Notes: generated from the sequence alone by a model not told the origin. Numbered from the stretch's first letter, positions 44,417 through 54,018 are shown. The stretch is DNA of 64,000 bases from an uncultured Lachnospiraceae bacterium (GCA_947053345.1 CAMRSM010000006.1:19370-83369); one strand, 5' to 3'. Numbers and translations are program-made.

Positions 44417-45949
44417 TTATAAAAAGTCGAGCAGCGTTGTCTGGACGGACTGTGCCGCCGCCGAAAGTGACGCGTTGTAAATTGACTGCATGGCACGGTA
44501 ACGGATAACGGTATCCACCATATCGACATCCTCGTTGGATGAAAGCAGATCCTCAAAATCCGTCTGCTCATCCCCAAGCCTGCTCTCCGTCAGCTGCAGG
44601 CGCACATAGCGTGAACCGAGATCCGAAACGGCGACACTCACCACGTTCTGCTGTTTCTCGATCTTTGTTAAAGACGTGGAAAATGCGCTCTGCAATGCCT
44701 CCGTCTTCAGAACATACTCGGTGTTGACAAGCTCCCGCATCTCTTCAAGCTTCTTTCTCTGCTCCGGTGTCGTATTCTCGTCCTTGATCATCTTGTCAAG
44801 CTCATCCAGCTTTGTCTGCGCCGTGATCACCGCGTTAACCGCATTGACCATCTCGTCGATCGTCCTGCCGATATCGTGCTGGATCGCATCGCTTCCCTGC
44901 GTGTTGATTGTAAGCCGCTGGTTAAAGTTTACCTCATAACCGATCTGCTGATCCTGTTTCGTGTAGACAACCGGCTCCTTATCCTCGTCGGTCAGGTCCG
45001 TCACCGTACAGTTAAAATAATGCTCCGGCCGCAGATCATTCTTCTCAAATTTCGTCTTCTCATAATCGACCTGGAAACCGCCGAGATTCCTCCACTCCTC
45101 GTATACGTCCGGCGAGAGGATAAGTTCCCCCGTATCCGTGAGGTAGCGGATGCCGTCCTCCACCTGGTACGCGTTCGGATCGGTTGAAAGCATGCACTCA
45201 ACCGTCTCCGGGCTGTCCTCATAAACGATGTTGCCGTCCTCATCGCGCTCCACCTCGCCGTTCTCGTCCAGCTGTGCGGTTCGGATGGCAATGTTGCCGT
45301 CCTCATCCGGCGAATCCAGATTGCCGTAGGACAGGCGGATGCGGTAAGCGGTAATCATGTTTGGTTTATCGGGAAATTCTACCGACTCCGGGTCATCCGG
45401 GTCATACTGGTCAAGGTCACAGTCGTTTAAAGTCTTTTTGATCGTGTCGATGCTGTCGGGGGTAAAATTCTCCGTGATCGCGTACTTTTCATCTTCCTGC
45501 GGTTCGCTGAATACCAAGCTCGTGTCCGTCTTATAGCCCGTAAACACATACCGCCCCGCATAATTTGTATCACCCTCCTGATAGACCTGCTGCTTTAACT
45601 GGGCCAATGTCTTGATGATATCGTTGCGGTCGCCCTCCTTGATTGTCCCGGTCGCCCCCTGCACGCAGTAAGTATGCACCTGCGTAAGGATGTCATTGAC
45701 CACGGTGAGCGCGCTCTCCGTCACGTCCATCCACGCTTTCGCGTCCGGAATGTTCTTTTTATAGTATTGGTTCAGCTCCGACAAGTTCGTCCGCAGTTTC
45801 AAAGCGCGCACCGCAATAATCGGATCTTCGGACGGCTTCTGGATCTTCATGCCCGTCGTGTACTGCTGCTCAAGATATGCCAACGAGTTTTTGTTACCGT
45901 TGATATTATAGAGCATGTTGTTTGTCATCATTCTGTTTGTGATTCTCAT
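44417..45949 (-). CDS. flgL: hook-filament junction protein FlgL (HAP3)
   Basis: 510 aa. The N-terminal D0/D1 helices (RITNRMMTNNMLYNINGNKNSLAYLEQQYTTGMKIQKPSEDP) and C-terminal helix (ANVDMVDTV-like DVDMVDTVIRYRAMQSIYNASLSAAAQS) are like flagellin and FlgL. Between them is a large, very acidic variable domain (about 150-330), making it longer than the enterobacterial protein (about 317). It lies 11 nt after the second flgK. Confidence 0.93.
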   Translation of the reverse strand: MRITNRMMTNNMLYNINGNKNSLAYLEQQYTTGMKIQKPSEDPIIAVRALKLRTNLSELNQYYKKNIPDAKAWMDVTESALTVVNDILTQVHTYCVQGATGTIKEGDRNDIIKTLAQLKQQVYQEGDTNYAGRYVFTGYKTDTSLVFSEPQEDEKYAITENFTPDSIDTIKKTLNDCDLDQYDPDDPESVEFPDKPNMITAYRIRLSYGNLDSPDEDGNIAIRTAQLDENGEVERDEDGNIVYEDSPETVECMLSTDPNAYQVEDGIRYLTDTGELILSPDVYEEWRNLGGFQVDYEKTKFEKNDLRPEHYFNCTVTDLTDEDKEPVVYTKQDQQIGYEVNFNQRLTINTQGSDAIQHDIGRTIDEMVNAVNAVITAQTKLDELDKMIKDENTTPEQRKKLEEMRELVNTEYVLKTEALQSAFSTSLTKIEKQQNVVSVAVSDLGSRYVRLQLTESRLGDEQTDFEDLLSSNEDVDMVDTVIRYRAMQSIYNASLSAAAQSVQTTLLDFL

Positions 45950-45960
45950 ATGCTGCCCCC

Positions 45961-47799
45961 TTATGCTCCCATATAATTGATCAGTTTATCATACATCTGG
46001 TTCATGACCGAGATTGCCTGCGAGGAAAGGTTGTACGCGAAACGGTAGCGGATCAGGTTCATCGACTCCTCCTCCGTATCAACACCGCTGACCGACAGTC
46101 TCTGGTTCGTGATACTCGCGCAAATGTTTTCCTGGTTTTTCGCAAACTGCTGTGCTTTTGCCGAGTCAATGCCGATCTCTGCTACAAGTGTCTGGAAAAA
46201 CGCTCCCGGTGCCCCCTGATGGAACATCGAACTATCCGTTTTCAGGCGGATGAGCTGCTGTGCAATATCCGAATTCTCGATGCCGTCCACGATGGCGGAA
46301 GATGCCGCCACTTTGGACGGGTTCGCATAAACCTCGGTCGTAACCTTAAAATTTGCTGCCGTGACCAGATAGTAGGAACCGTAATTGATCGAATTCTCAT
46401 CCTCAAGCTCCTCCGCCGCAGAGCGGATCACGATACCATTTGCCTCATCGTCCTCCGACTGTGCGAAAACATAATCCTTCCCGGTTACGATATCCGCACC
46501 GTTAAAGAAATCAAGCCCCTTCGCGCCCCGCAGATCCTCTCCCTGCGTGTGCACTTTATTGAACTCCCTCGAGAAGGTACGCACAAACTCGTTGAGCTGT
46601 GCCATGTAATACGGGATCCCTTTATAGTTTACATCACGACCGATGATGACATCCGCCTCGTCGTAATCTTTCGTTACGAAAGTTCCCTCCTCAAGTTCAA
46701 ATTCATATACAAAATTGCCTTCATCGTCCTCCGTCACCGTAAAGCCCGTGTACGAATACTCGCGGTGTCCCACGGTGATCTTGCCCTCCGGCGCGATGTT
46801 TAACTTTGTGACATCATTCACATTCGTCATGGTCACGGTCAACGTCTCGTCGCCGTAGCTCGTCGATGCCTTCCCTTTAAAGGCCTCGTTATTGTTGCCG
46901 TCACGCACCTCAAACAGCGCCGCCATTGTGCCGCCGAGCTTCGCGCTCGCACTGTTGAACTCCTGCCCCGTGCTCCACATCAATTTGTAAAGCCCGTCCG
47001 TGTCCATCTGGTTGATCTTGTTTTCCTGCGGCACGGCGATCAGCTGGTTGAACTCGTATGTGTCCACCAGTGTCTGCCCGTCGATCCGGATCACATAGCT
47101 GTTGATGCCGACCCCCTGGCCGACAACATTCTCCGTCACGGATATATTGCAGATCGTGGAGAGCTCATCCACAAGGACATTCCTCTGGTCGCGCAGGTCA
47201 TTCGCCGTACCCCCGTTGACCTCAAGCATGTTGATCTGCTTTGTCAGCGTGGCAATCTGCTGCGCGTAGGAATTCACACGGTCTGCCTGGTTTTTGATCT
47301 CAAAGTTTGCCTCCTTCTGGATGGCAGTCATGCTCGTGGCGAGCGAGTTGAAATATTCGCACATGCTCTGCCCGAAATTTGTCACCTGCGTGCGGCAGGT
47401 AAGGTCAGACGGATTCTTCGCGAGCTCCTGCAGACTGTCAAACATGGAATTGAATGTCGTTGTAAAGCCCTCGATCTTCACCTCATTGAAATAATTTTCA
47501 ATCTCCGACATATAGTGCTGCTTTGAGAGGTACTCCCCCGCCATCGTGCTGTTGTCGCGGAACTTCACATCAAAATATTCCTCGCGCATCTGCACAACGC
47601 CGGTCACATCAACACCGCTGCCTGCCATGCCGTAAGAGTGGTTCACGCGCAGTGCACTGCTCGCCTCCTGATTGACAATCTGCCTTGTATAGCCTTTTGT
47701 CTCCGTGTTTGAAATATTGTGCGCGGTCGTATTGATGCCCCCCATCGAAGCATACAGACCGGATTTTGAAATGGATAACCCAAAAAATGTATTTGGCAT
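45961..47799 (-). CDS. flgK: hook-associated protein FlgK, second copy
   Basis: 612 aa. The N-terminal rod-type motif GLSISKSGLYASMGGINTTAHNISNTETKGYTRQ and C-terminal NLIRYRFAYNLSSQAISVMNQMYDKLINYMG are intact, with the FlgK middle domains between. It lies 11 nt after the first flgK and 11 nt before flgL, in one operon. It differs greatly from the first copy, so it is an old paralogue. One may form the HAP1 layer with the other as an extra junction subunit; this is not known. Confidence 0.92.
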   Translation of the reverse strand: MPNTFFGLSISKSGLYASMGGINTTAHNISNTETKGYTRQIVNQEASSALRVNHSYGMAGSGVDVTGVVQMREEYFDVKFRDNSTMAGEYLSKQHYMSEIENYFNEVKIEGFTTTFNSMFDSLQELAKNPSDLTCRTQVTNFGQSMCEYFNSLATSMTAIQKEANFEIKNQADRVNSYAQQIATLTKQINMLEVNGGTANDLRDQRNVLVDELSTICNISVTENVVGQGVGINSYVIRIDGQTLVDTYEFNQLIAVPQENKINQMDTDGLYKLMWSTGQEFNSASAKLGGTMAALFEVRDGNNNEAFKGKASTSYGDETLTVTMTNVNDVTKLNIAPEGKITVGHREYSYTGFTVTEDDEGNFVYEFELEEGTFVTKDYDEADVIIGRDVNYKGIPYYMAQLNEFVRTFSREFNKVHTQGEDLRGAKGLDFFNGADIVTGKDYVFAQSEDDEANGIVIRSAAEELEDENSINYGSYYLVTAANFKVTTEVYANPSKVAASSAIVDGIENSDIAQQLIRLKTDSSMFHQGAPGAFFQTLVAEIGIDSAKAQQFAKNQENICASITNQRLSVSGVDTEEESMNLIRYRFAYNLSSQAISVMNQMYDKLINYMGA

Positions 47800-47810
47800 A
47801 GCTTCCTCCT

Positions 47811-49697
47811 CTACAAGCGGGTAACGATATGCTCAAGCATTTCGTCCACGACATTGATATAGCGCGCCGCCGCGTTGTAGGCGTGCTGAAATTTGATCAG
47901 GTTTGTCAATTCCTCATCCGAGGATACGGCAGTCTTAGAAAGGCGCTCCTGCTCGATCCCCTGCACCATCGCGTCCTGCTCCTCCGCTATCGTCTTCAAG
48001 GTATCCCCCCTGTTTGCAATGTCCCCGATAAATGCCGTGTAATATTCAGTAAACGTATTGACCGTCAAAGTATTCGGTGAAAGGGTCGCAAATTTTGATC
48101 CCCACGCCTCGATCAGCTTTTCCGCGGTCTTGATGTCGAAATCACCGGTTCCGCCGTTCGTGCTGAACGGAAGCTTTGATTTGTCCGCCAGGACATCCTT
48201 ATTCACCTCGATCTCCCCAAGCGTGTACATGGAGTAATTATCGGCCGGATCCTCCTCGTTGTAGATCCAGATCTCCGTGCCGTCCGAAAGGGTCGTCTTC
48301 TCATAGCGTGATACGGATTTCCTGGAAAAAAGCTCATTGCCGGGCTCCTTGCTCGCATCCATGCCGATCGGTGCATTCTCCCGGTCAAGGATATGTATCG
48401 TGCTGCCCGCTTTATAGGTGATCAGCTCCCCATGTGCGTTCTCGACCGTCACATCCTCCGGCAGGGTATACTCCGTATTCGGGCAGAGGATATCATTGAT
48501 GGTTTTGACGATACCGTGGACAAGCTGGTCAAACTGCGCCTGCACCGTCATGATGGCGGATGGCTCGATCTCCGCCGTGTAGCGGTCCGCTTCCCTCTCA
48601 AACTCAACCAGCGCCGTAGTGTAGGCATCCTCGTCAAAATAGCCGTCCTCGTCCGTAAAGTCCTCCTCCTTCGGGCGCACCGGGATATCCGTAAACTTCC
48701 CGGTTCTCGTGCCCCTTGCGAGGATCAGTCCCTTTAAGCCCCCGACATCGGTGTTTGCCTTGTTCGCCGGGAGCGGGTCATAATGGAACACCTGCTTTTC
48801 CCCATAGGCCGGCCAGATCGGGACAAGCATCACGGAACTGCCGCAGCGCCTCTCCGCCTCCTTGTTCGCCCTCTCTATTGCTTCCTCGTCCCCGCCGTAC
48901 AGTTTTGTGAGCTCGCGCTTCATGACTTCGACCTGCGACATCGTCGACATATGAAACACGGTCCGGTCCGTCACGAACGGCACACCCTCCGCCATTACGG
49001 AAACCTGCTTATCCCCGCCCTCGCGGTAGGTGATGTTGATATACTCACCGAGTTCATCCAGCAGCATATTCCGCTTATCCCTCAGGTCGTTCGCGTTCTC
49101 AACGCCGTTGCTCTCATACTTACTTATCTGCTGGTTCAGGGCTACGATCTCATCCCCGATCTCATTGATGCGGTCCACCTGCTCCTGGATCTTGATATTT
49201 AAGTTTACTTGGTATTCCGAAACCTGTTTGTATATATTTTCCGCGCGCTCCACAAAAGTAACAGCGCGCTGAACGAGCGATGCCCTCGTCACGATGCTGT
49301 CCGGTTCCTTTGCCACCTCCTGCAGCGACACCCAGAAATCTTCCATCGAATCCTGGAATGCCACGCCCTGCAGCTCACCGAACACATCCTCCATCTCCGA
49401 GATCGCCTCATACTGCGTGCTGTAAAAACTCTGCCGCCCGATCTCCCTGCGGTAAGCCTTGTCGAGGAAAATGTCCCTGACCTGCTTCACCTCCTCGGTA
49501 TCCACACCGAGACCGGTCTGCATTTTTGAAATTGCGTTCTGCCCTACGGTAAGGTACTGTGTCGTACCTAAAATTGTCTGCTGTCTGACATATCCCTTTG
49601 TGTCAACATTGGCAAGGTTGTGCGCGGTCGTATTGAGAGCATATCGGCTCATGCTCAGACCTGACTTGCCAATGGACAAATCACTTATCAAGCCCAT
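47811..49697 (-). CDS. flgK: hook-associated protein FlgK, first copy
   Basis: 628 aa. It begins MGLISDLSIGKSGLSMSRYALNTTAHNLANVDTKGYVRQQ and ends NLIKFQHAYNAAARYINVVDEMLEHIVTRL, the paired D0 helices of FlgK. The middle has long acidic inserts (for example about 310-350). It lies 23 nt after flgN, whose product is the expected chaperone for FlgK and FlgL. Both flgK copies are full length, with no frameshift. Confidence 0.92.
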   Translation of the reverse strand: MGLISDLSIGKSGLSMSRYALNTTAHNLANVDTKGYVRQQTILGTTQYLTVGQNAISKMQTGLGVDTEEVKQVRDIFLDKAYRREIGRQSFYSTQYEAISEMEDVFGELQGVAFQDSMEDFWVSLQEVAKEPDSIVTRASLVQRAVTFVERAENIYKQVSEYQVNLNIKIQEQVDRINEIGDEIVALNQQISKYESNGVENANDLRDKRNMLLDELGEYINITYREGGDKQVSVMAEGVPFVTDRTVFHMSTMSQVEVMKRELTKLYGGDEEAIERANKEAERRCGSSVMLVPIWPAYGEKQVFHYDPLPANKANTDVGGLKGLILARGTRTGKFTDIPVRPKEEDFTDEDGYFDEDAYTTALVEFEREADRYTAEIEPSAIMTVQAQFDQLVHGIVKTINDILCPNTEYTLPEDVTVENAHGELITYKAGSTIHILDRENAPIGMDASKEPGNELFSRKSVSRYEKTTLSDGTEIWIYNEEDPADNYSMYTLGEIEVNKDVLADKSKLPFSTNGGTGDFDIKTAEKLIEAWGSKFATLSPNTLTVNTFTEYYTAFIGDIANRGDTLKTIAEEQDAMVQGIEQERLSKTAVSSDEELTNLIKFQHAYNAAARYINVVDEMLEHIVTRL

Positions 49698-49720
49698 AAC
49701 AAATATCCTCCGGTTCTTTT

Positions 49721-50236
49721 TTACTGTCTGGCATCAAACATCCCTGTCTGCCCGACAGGCGCATCATTTTCATATGCGTTTTTTGTGTAATTTCCACTCC
49801 CCGGTGACATCCTTGTGCTCTGAATCAAATTCATATTGAATTCTATCATCTCTAGGGATTGTTCTATCAATGACTGATTGCGAAGATTCGCATTTGATAA
49901 ATTTTTAAGAATCGCCGTAAGTGAATCGTGCAGCAGCGTCAGTTCCTTCTGTTCCTTCGGCTGACGGTCAAGCAGCCCTATGAGCTTTTTTAGCGTCAGA
50001 GTCCTCGGATCCCTGCTCAGCACAACCCCCATATTTACAATGACCTCATCTCTTTTATGCTCCAGGGAGGTTACCTTCTCGATCGCAAGCTGTTCCTGCT
50101 CGGTGATCTTCTGGAGAGCGGTGAGGTCATTACGGATTATGATCTGTGTTTTTTGTTCCACCACGGGAAGGAGTTCCCTGTATATGGCTTCCTCCTGCTT
50201 TAGCACCGTGATCAGTTCTTCAATCAAGCTTGCCAA
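49721..50236 (-). CDS. flgN: flagellar export chaperone FlgN
   Basis: 171 aa, helical. It opens with LIEELITVLKQEEAIYRELLPVVEQKTQIIIRNDLTALQKI, the FlgN-like N-terminal coiled coil, and ends with a disordered tail. FlgN proteins escort FlgK and FlgL to the export gate; its position between flgM and flgK supports the call. Confidence 0.88.
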   Translation of the reverse strand: MASLIEELITVLKQEEAIYRELLPVVEQKTQIIIRNDLTALQKITEQEQLAIEKVTSLEHKRDEVIVNMGVVLSRDPRTLTLKKLIGLLDRQPKEQKELTLLHDSLTAILKNLSNANLRNQSLIEQSLEMIEFNMNLIQSTRMSPGSGNYTKNAYENDAPVGQTGMFDARQ

Positions 50237-50346
50237 CGCCCATCCTCCTATCCAAAGTTCCGACGATGTCCGCCCTGCGCAAAAAACGGATCACAGGATC
50301 CCCCCGTCCCGCAGGAACCACCGGCCACTGCCGGAAAACATACCAG

Positions 50347-50616
50347 CTAAAAGATGTAGCCTGTCAACAACTTATCCGCCAATGCGTCCATGTCGAGCGT
50401 GTACGTTCCGGCATCCATCCTCTCCCGTATCGCCGCAACCCGGTCTTCCCGGATATCCGGTGCTTTCGCTACGGCAGCCCTCGCCGCCTGGACATCCTGT
50501 CCCATCTGCGAGATCTCAACGCGGTCCGGATTTCCCTTTTTCCCTGCATTTAAAGTTTTCTTTGTGCTGTTCGCCTGATAGAGCTGGCTCACACGGTTAA
50601 ACGCATCAATACGCAT
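50347..50616 (-). CDS. flgM: anti-sigma-28 factor FlgM
   Basis: 89 aa. It binds and holds SigD/FliA until the hook is finished, then is exported. The C-terminal half (PDIREDRVAAIRERMDAGTYTLDMDALADKLLTGYI) is the conserved sigma-binding region; the N-terminus MRIDAFNRVSQLYQ is typical of Firmicutes. ATG 50616 follows AGGTGG at 8 nt. It is the first gene of the late operon and is preceded by a perfect sigma-28 promoter, giving feedback control. Confidence 0.95.
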   Translation of the reverse strand: MRIDAFNRVSQLYQANSTKKTLNAGKKGNPDRVEISQMGQDVQAARAAVAKAPDIREDRVAAIRERMDAGTYTLDMDALADKLLTGYIF

Positions 50617-50681
50617 ACATATCACCACCTGATCTCTGATGTACAGCCTTCCTGCTGCTCTTTTTTTCTGTTCTGATTTAT

Positions 50682-50708
50682 TTATCGGCTGTTTTCCGGA
50701 TAACTTTA
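50682..50708 (-). promoter_or_regulatory. sigma-28 (SigD) promoter of the flgM operon
   Basis: Minus strand: -35 TAAA (50708-50705), exactly 15-nt spacer, -10 GCCGATAA (50689-50682). A full match to the flagellar consensus, about 66 nt before flgM. Confidence 0.9.
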
Positions 50709-50857
50709 GGCATCACGGCGATTTTTTTATTCTTTTTCTCCTCCGCATATCTCCAATGCGGCCATATGTCCGTTCTTGCCGGACACGATGGCCTGGGCCA
50801 AATTTCCCTAATACTGTGCCCCTTGGGCATCCCTCCACAAAAACAAACCGGAAAAAC

Positions 50858-50897
50858 AAAGAGGGGAACAACCGCAAAATGCAGTGTCCCCCTCTTT
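50858..50897 (-). terminator. terminator of the wall-polymer operon
   Basis: AAAGAGGGGAACA (50858-50870) pairs with TGTCCCCCTCTTT (50885-50897), with one unpaired base. It follows the lysA-like gene by 12 nt. Confidence 0.75.
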
Positions 50898-50908
50898 CCA
50901 CAAACAGC

Positions 50909-52171
50909 CTACCTGCCAAAAAATCCCGAGAAATCAAACGTTGCGAAATAATCCTCCGGTGTTTCGGCGCGCCGGATCTGTTTGACCGAACCGTCCTCGC
51001 ACAGCAAAAGCTCCGCCGACCTCAGCTTCCCGTTGTAATTATAGCCCATCGCAAAGCCGTGGGCACCCGTATCATGGATCACGAGATAATCTCCCCTCTC
51101 AATCTCCGGCAGCATGCGGTCGATCGCGAATTTGTCATTGTTCTCGCAGAGAGCCCCTGCCACATCGTACTTGTGGTCGCACGGGGCATTCTCCTTGCCG
51201 AGCACCGTGATATGGTGGTACGCGCCATACATTGCCGGGCGCATCAGGTTCGCCGCGCACGCGTCCACACCGATATACTCTTTATAGGTATGTTTCTCGT
51301 GTATTGCGCGCGTGACAAGATGCCCGTACGGGGCAAGCATGAAGCGCCCAAGCTCCGTAAATACCGCGACATCCCCCATGCCTGCAGGTACTAAGATTTC
51401 CTCGAACGCTTTCCTTACGCCCTCTCCGATGAGTGCAATGTCATTTTCCTGCTGGTCCGGGCGGTACGGGATCCCGATCCCGCCGGAAAGGTTGATGTAT
51501 GCGATATGCGCGCCCGTGCGCTCTTTTAACTCGACCGCCAGCTCAAAAAGTGTCCTCGCAAGCATTGGGTAATAATCGTTCGTCACCGTATTGCTGACGA
51601 GGAAAGAATGGATGCCGAATTTTTTCGCGCCGAGTTTTTGCAGGCGGCGGTACGCGTCCACCATCTGTTCCTTCGTCATGCCGTACTTCGAATCGCCCGG
51701 ATTATCCATGATCCCGTTGCTCACCTCGTACACGCCGCCCGGATTATAGCGGCAAAAGACCGTCTCGGGAATCCCGCATTCCTCCTTCAGGAAATCGATC
51801 ATCGTATAATCGTCAAGGTTGATGTATGCACCAAGCTGCGATGCTTTTGTGAACTCCCCCTCCGGCGTGTCGTTGGAGGAAAACATGATATCCTCCCCCG
51901 TAATGCCGACCGCCTCCGACATCATCAGTTCCGTCATGGAAGAGCAGTCCGTGCCGCAGCCCTCCTCCTTCAGGATCTGCAGGATATAAGGGTTGGGGGT
52001 CGCTTTCACCGCGAAAAATTCCTTGTAACCTGCGTTCCACGCAAACGCCGCTTTTAACCTTCTCGCATTCTCACGGATTGCCCTCTCATCATAAATGTGG
52101 AACGGTGTCGGGTAAGTTTTCGCGATCTCCTCCACCAGTTCCTTTGTAACAAACGGTATTTTTTCACTCAT
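50909..52171 (-). CDS. lysA: diaminopimelate decarboxylase-family protein
   Basis: 420-aa PLP enzyme of the alanine-racemase fold group; LysA makes lysine from meso-diaminopimelate. The PLP lysine is Lys56 in EFFAVKATPNP. Further marks are NLSGGIGIPYRP for the phosphate site, ALCENNDKFA and GAHGFAMGYNYNGKLR for the partner active site. Some typical LysA positions differ: the HxHIGSQ stretch reads HSFLVSNTV and GAY reads GAH. It overlaps the glycerophosphotransferase gene by 4 nt (ATGA) and is the last gene of the wall-polymer operon. LysA is likely, with another diamino acid substrate possible. Confidence 0.82.
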   Translation of the reverse strand: MSEKIPFVTKELVEEIAKTYPTPFHIYDERAIRENARRLKAAFAWNAGYKEFFAVKATPNPYILQILKEEGCGTDCSSMTELMMSEAVGITGEDIMFSSNDTPEGEFTKASQLGAYINLDDYTMIDFLKEECGIPETVFCRYNPGGVYEVSNGIMDNPGDSKYGMTKEQMVDAYRRLQKLGAKKFGIHSFLVSNTVTNDYYPMLARTLFELAVELKERTGAHIAYINLSGGIGIPYRPDQQENDIALIGEGVRKAFEEILVPAGMGDVAVFTELGRFMLAPYGHLVTRAIHEKHTYKEYIGVDACAANLMRPAMYGAYHHITVLGKENAPCDHKYDVAGALCENNDKFAIDRMLPEIERGDYLVIHDTGAHGFAMGYNYNGKLRSAELLLCEDGSVKQIRRAETPEDYFATFDFSGFFGR

Positions 52172-53475
52172 TTCCTGTCTTTTCCTTCCCTGTAATTTTT
52201 TATGATCCCAAGCACCTTTTCCGATGCATGCCCATCATCGTACGGATTATATTTCCCTGCAAAACGCCGGTAGCGCTCTGCCTCCTCCTGCCCCGTGCCG
52301 CGTCTTATCGCCTCAATCAGTTCCTCCGTTGTCGTCACGACCGGGCCTGGCACCTCCGCCTCAAAATCAAAATAAAAGCCCCGCAGCGTATCCCGGTAAT
52401 TTTCCAGATCGTACGCGAAGAAATACATCGGGCGCTTTAACAGGCTGTAATCAAACATCACCGAAGAATAATCCGTGATCAGCAGATCCGCGAGCCGATA
52501 GAGTTCTGCAATGTCCACGTCATCATCCACTACCCGGACGAAATCCGGGCAGCGGTTCCATGCCGTGCGCTCACGCACCATATAGTGGTATTTTACCACA
52601 AGGACGTACTCCTCCCCAAAAGCTGCTGCAAACTTGCCAAAATCAAGTTCCGTCTCAAAGCGGTAATCCTTCTCGTCGTAAAAGGCATCATCCCGCCATG
52701 TCGGTGCGTAGAGCATGACTTTTTTTCCGTCCGGGATAAAAAGCCGTTCCCTAAGACGGTGCAGGGCAGCAGAGAGGATTGCTTTTTTTGTGCTGCCGCC
52801 TCCGTCCGTCCGTTCTTCTTTGCTGCCCTCCGCTTCCCGCGGCGCAAAAACAGCGCACCCGTCCGCACCCGCTTCCTCCCTCACTGTTTCCACAAGCACA
52901 TCGTTGCGCGGATAACCGATCGGGAGCACCGTTCCCCTAAAACCAAACGCCCGCCGGAAAATCGCGGTCGAGTAGGGATTCTGGGAAAGCAAATAATCCC
53001 ATGTCCCGGCATTTTTACAAAACGCCTCCTTATACCGGGAAAGCGTCTCCCCACCTGCCATATGCAGTGAAGTCAGGTCAAGCCCCAGTTTTTTCAGGGG
53101 TGTGCCGTGCCATGTCTGGATATAGAGGGCTCCTTTCTTTTTTACCATGTAATTTTGGAATCTCGTGTCCGCAACCCACACGCCGGCGCGCGCCATCACC
53201 AGATAATAGCGGAGCCTTGCATTTTTCAGGGCGCACACCCCCTCCGGCAGCCTGCCAGCGAAGCGTGCCGGCTCATCAAATATATAATAGCAGCGGAAAT
53301 CGCCCGTCATGTTAAGCTCCGCCATCTTCTCACAGACCGCGCGCGGGCTTCCCGTATAACTGCGCCCGAGGCTGCTCATAAAAACGACGGTGCGGCGGCT
53401 TGCCGGGAGCATGCGCGCGAGTAAACGGTAGCAGGCAAGCACAAGTCCCTTTGCAATCTGCTTTGCCGCAATCAC
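52168..53475 (-). CDS. CDP-glycerol glycerophosphotransferase family protein (TagB/TagF-like)
   Basis: 435 aa. Family enzymes add glycerol phosphate from CDP-glycerol to a membrane-bound wall-polymer precursor. Seen: YIQTWHGTPLKKLGLDLTS with the catalytic His (about residue 120), GYPRNDVLVE, MLYAPTWRDDAFYDEKDYRF and LITDYSSVMFDYSLLKRP near 335. A 30-residue charged insert lies near 205-235. It overlaps tagD and lysA by 4 nt each. TagB-like priming or TagF-like chain growth cannot be told apart. Confidence 0.88.
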   Translation of the reverse strand: MIAAKQIAKGLVLACYRLLARMLPASRRTVVFMSSLGRSYTGSPRAVCEKMAELNMTGDFRCYYIFDEPARFAGRLPEGVCALKNARLRYYLVMARAGVWVADTRFQNYMVKKKGALYIQTWHGTPLKKLGLDLTSLHMAGGETLSRYKEAFCKNAGTWDYLLSQNPYSTAIFRRAFGFRGTVLPIGYPRNDVLVETVREEAGADGCAVFAPREAEGSKEERTDGGGSTKKAILSAALHRLRERLFIPDGKKVMLYAPTWRDDAFYDEKDYRFETELDFGKFAAAFGEEYVLVVKYHYMVRERTAWNRCPDFVRVVDDDVDIAELYRLADLLITDYSSVMFDYSLLKRPMYFFAYDLENYRDTLRGFYFDFEAEVPGPVVTTTEELIEAIRRGTGQEEAERYRRFAGKYNPYDDGHASEKVLGIIKNYREGKDRK

Positions 53476-53897
53476 GCCCCGGCTCCCTCCCCTGCCTTTT
53501 TTGCCAAATTCTTATCGTGCAGGTCGTTTTTGATCTTCGTCGTGGAGATGCCCTCCGTACGCGGCAGATAGACCACCTCGCAGTAATCCTTAAGGAAATC
53601 AAATTTCCCCGCCCAGTCATCGCCCATTACAAAAACATCTACTTGGTTGTTCACTACATCGTCGGTCTTCTGCTCCCAGTTATACTCCGGGATTACCTCA
53701 TCCACATAGCGGATCGCCTCAAGGATCAGCTTGCGGTCCTCATAGCTGTAGTATGCCTTCTTGTTTTTTACCGCATTAAATTCGTCCGTCGACAGCACAA
53801 CGATCAGATAATCCCCAAGTTCCCTCGCACGGCGCAGGATATTGATATGCCCCGCGTGCAAAAGGTCGAAGGTCCCGTATGTAATTACCTTCTTCAT
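53472..53897 (-). CDS. tagD: glycerol-3-phosphate cytidylyltransferase
   Basis: 141 aa. Makes CDP-glycerol from CTP and glycerol 3-phosphate, the donor for teichoic-type polymers. Nucleotidyltransferase motifs are complete: YGTFDLLHAGHINILRRAR (HxGH) and RTEGISTTKIKND (the RTxGISTT signature), with YVDEVIPEYNWEQKTDDV between. It is directly coupled to the glycerophosphotransferase gene, its consumer. Confidence 0.95.
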   Translation of the reverse strand: MKKVITYGTFDLLHAGHINILRRARELGDYLIVVLSTDEFNAVKNKKAYYSYEDRKLILEAIRYVDEVIPEYNWEQKTDDVVNNQVDVFVMGDDWAGKFDFLKDYCEVVYLPRTEGISTTKIKNDLHDKNLAKKAGEGAGA

Positions 53898-53952
53898 AAT
53901 GTCCTCATTTCTGCGCTGCTCTTTTCCTGACAGGGCAGATCACCCCTGCCCG

Positions 53953-53990
53953 CCGCCTTGCCGGCACGGTCGTTCGTGCCGGGCAGCGCG
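53953..53990 (-). other. intra-operon hairpin between the glycosyltransferase gene and tagD
   Basis: GCCGGCACG (53960-53968) pairs with CGTGCCGGGC (53975-53984) around GTCGTT. It lies in the only long gap (121 nt) of this tightly packed operon. No U-run follows, so it may be a processing or stability element. Confidence 0.45.
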
Positions 53991-54018
53991 CCGGCACAAA
54001 CCTGATTTTATCCGGGGA

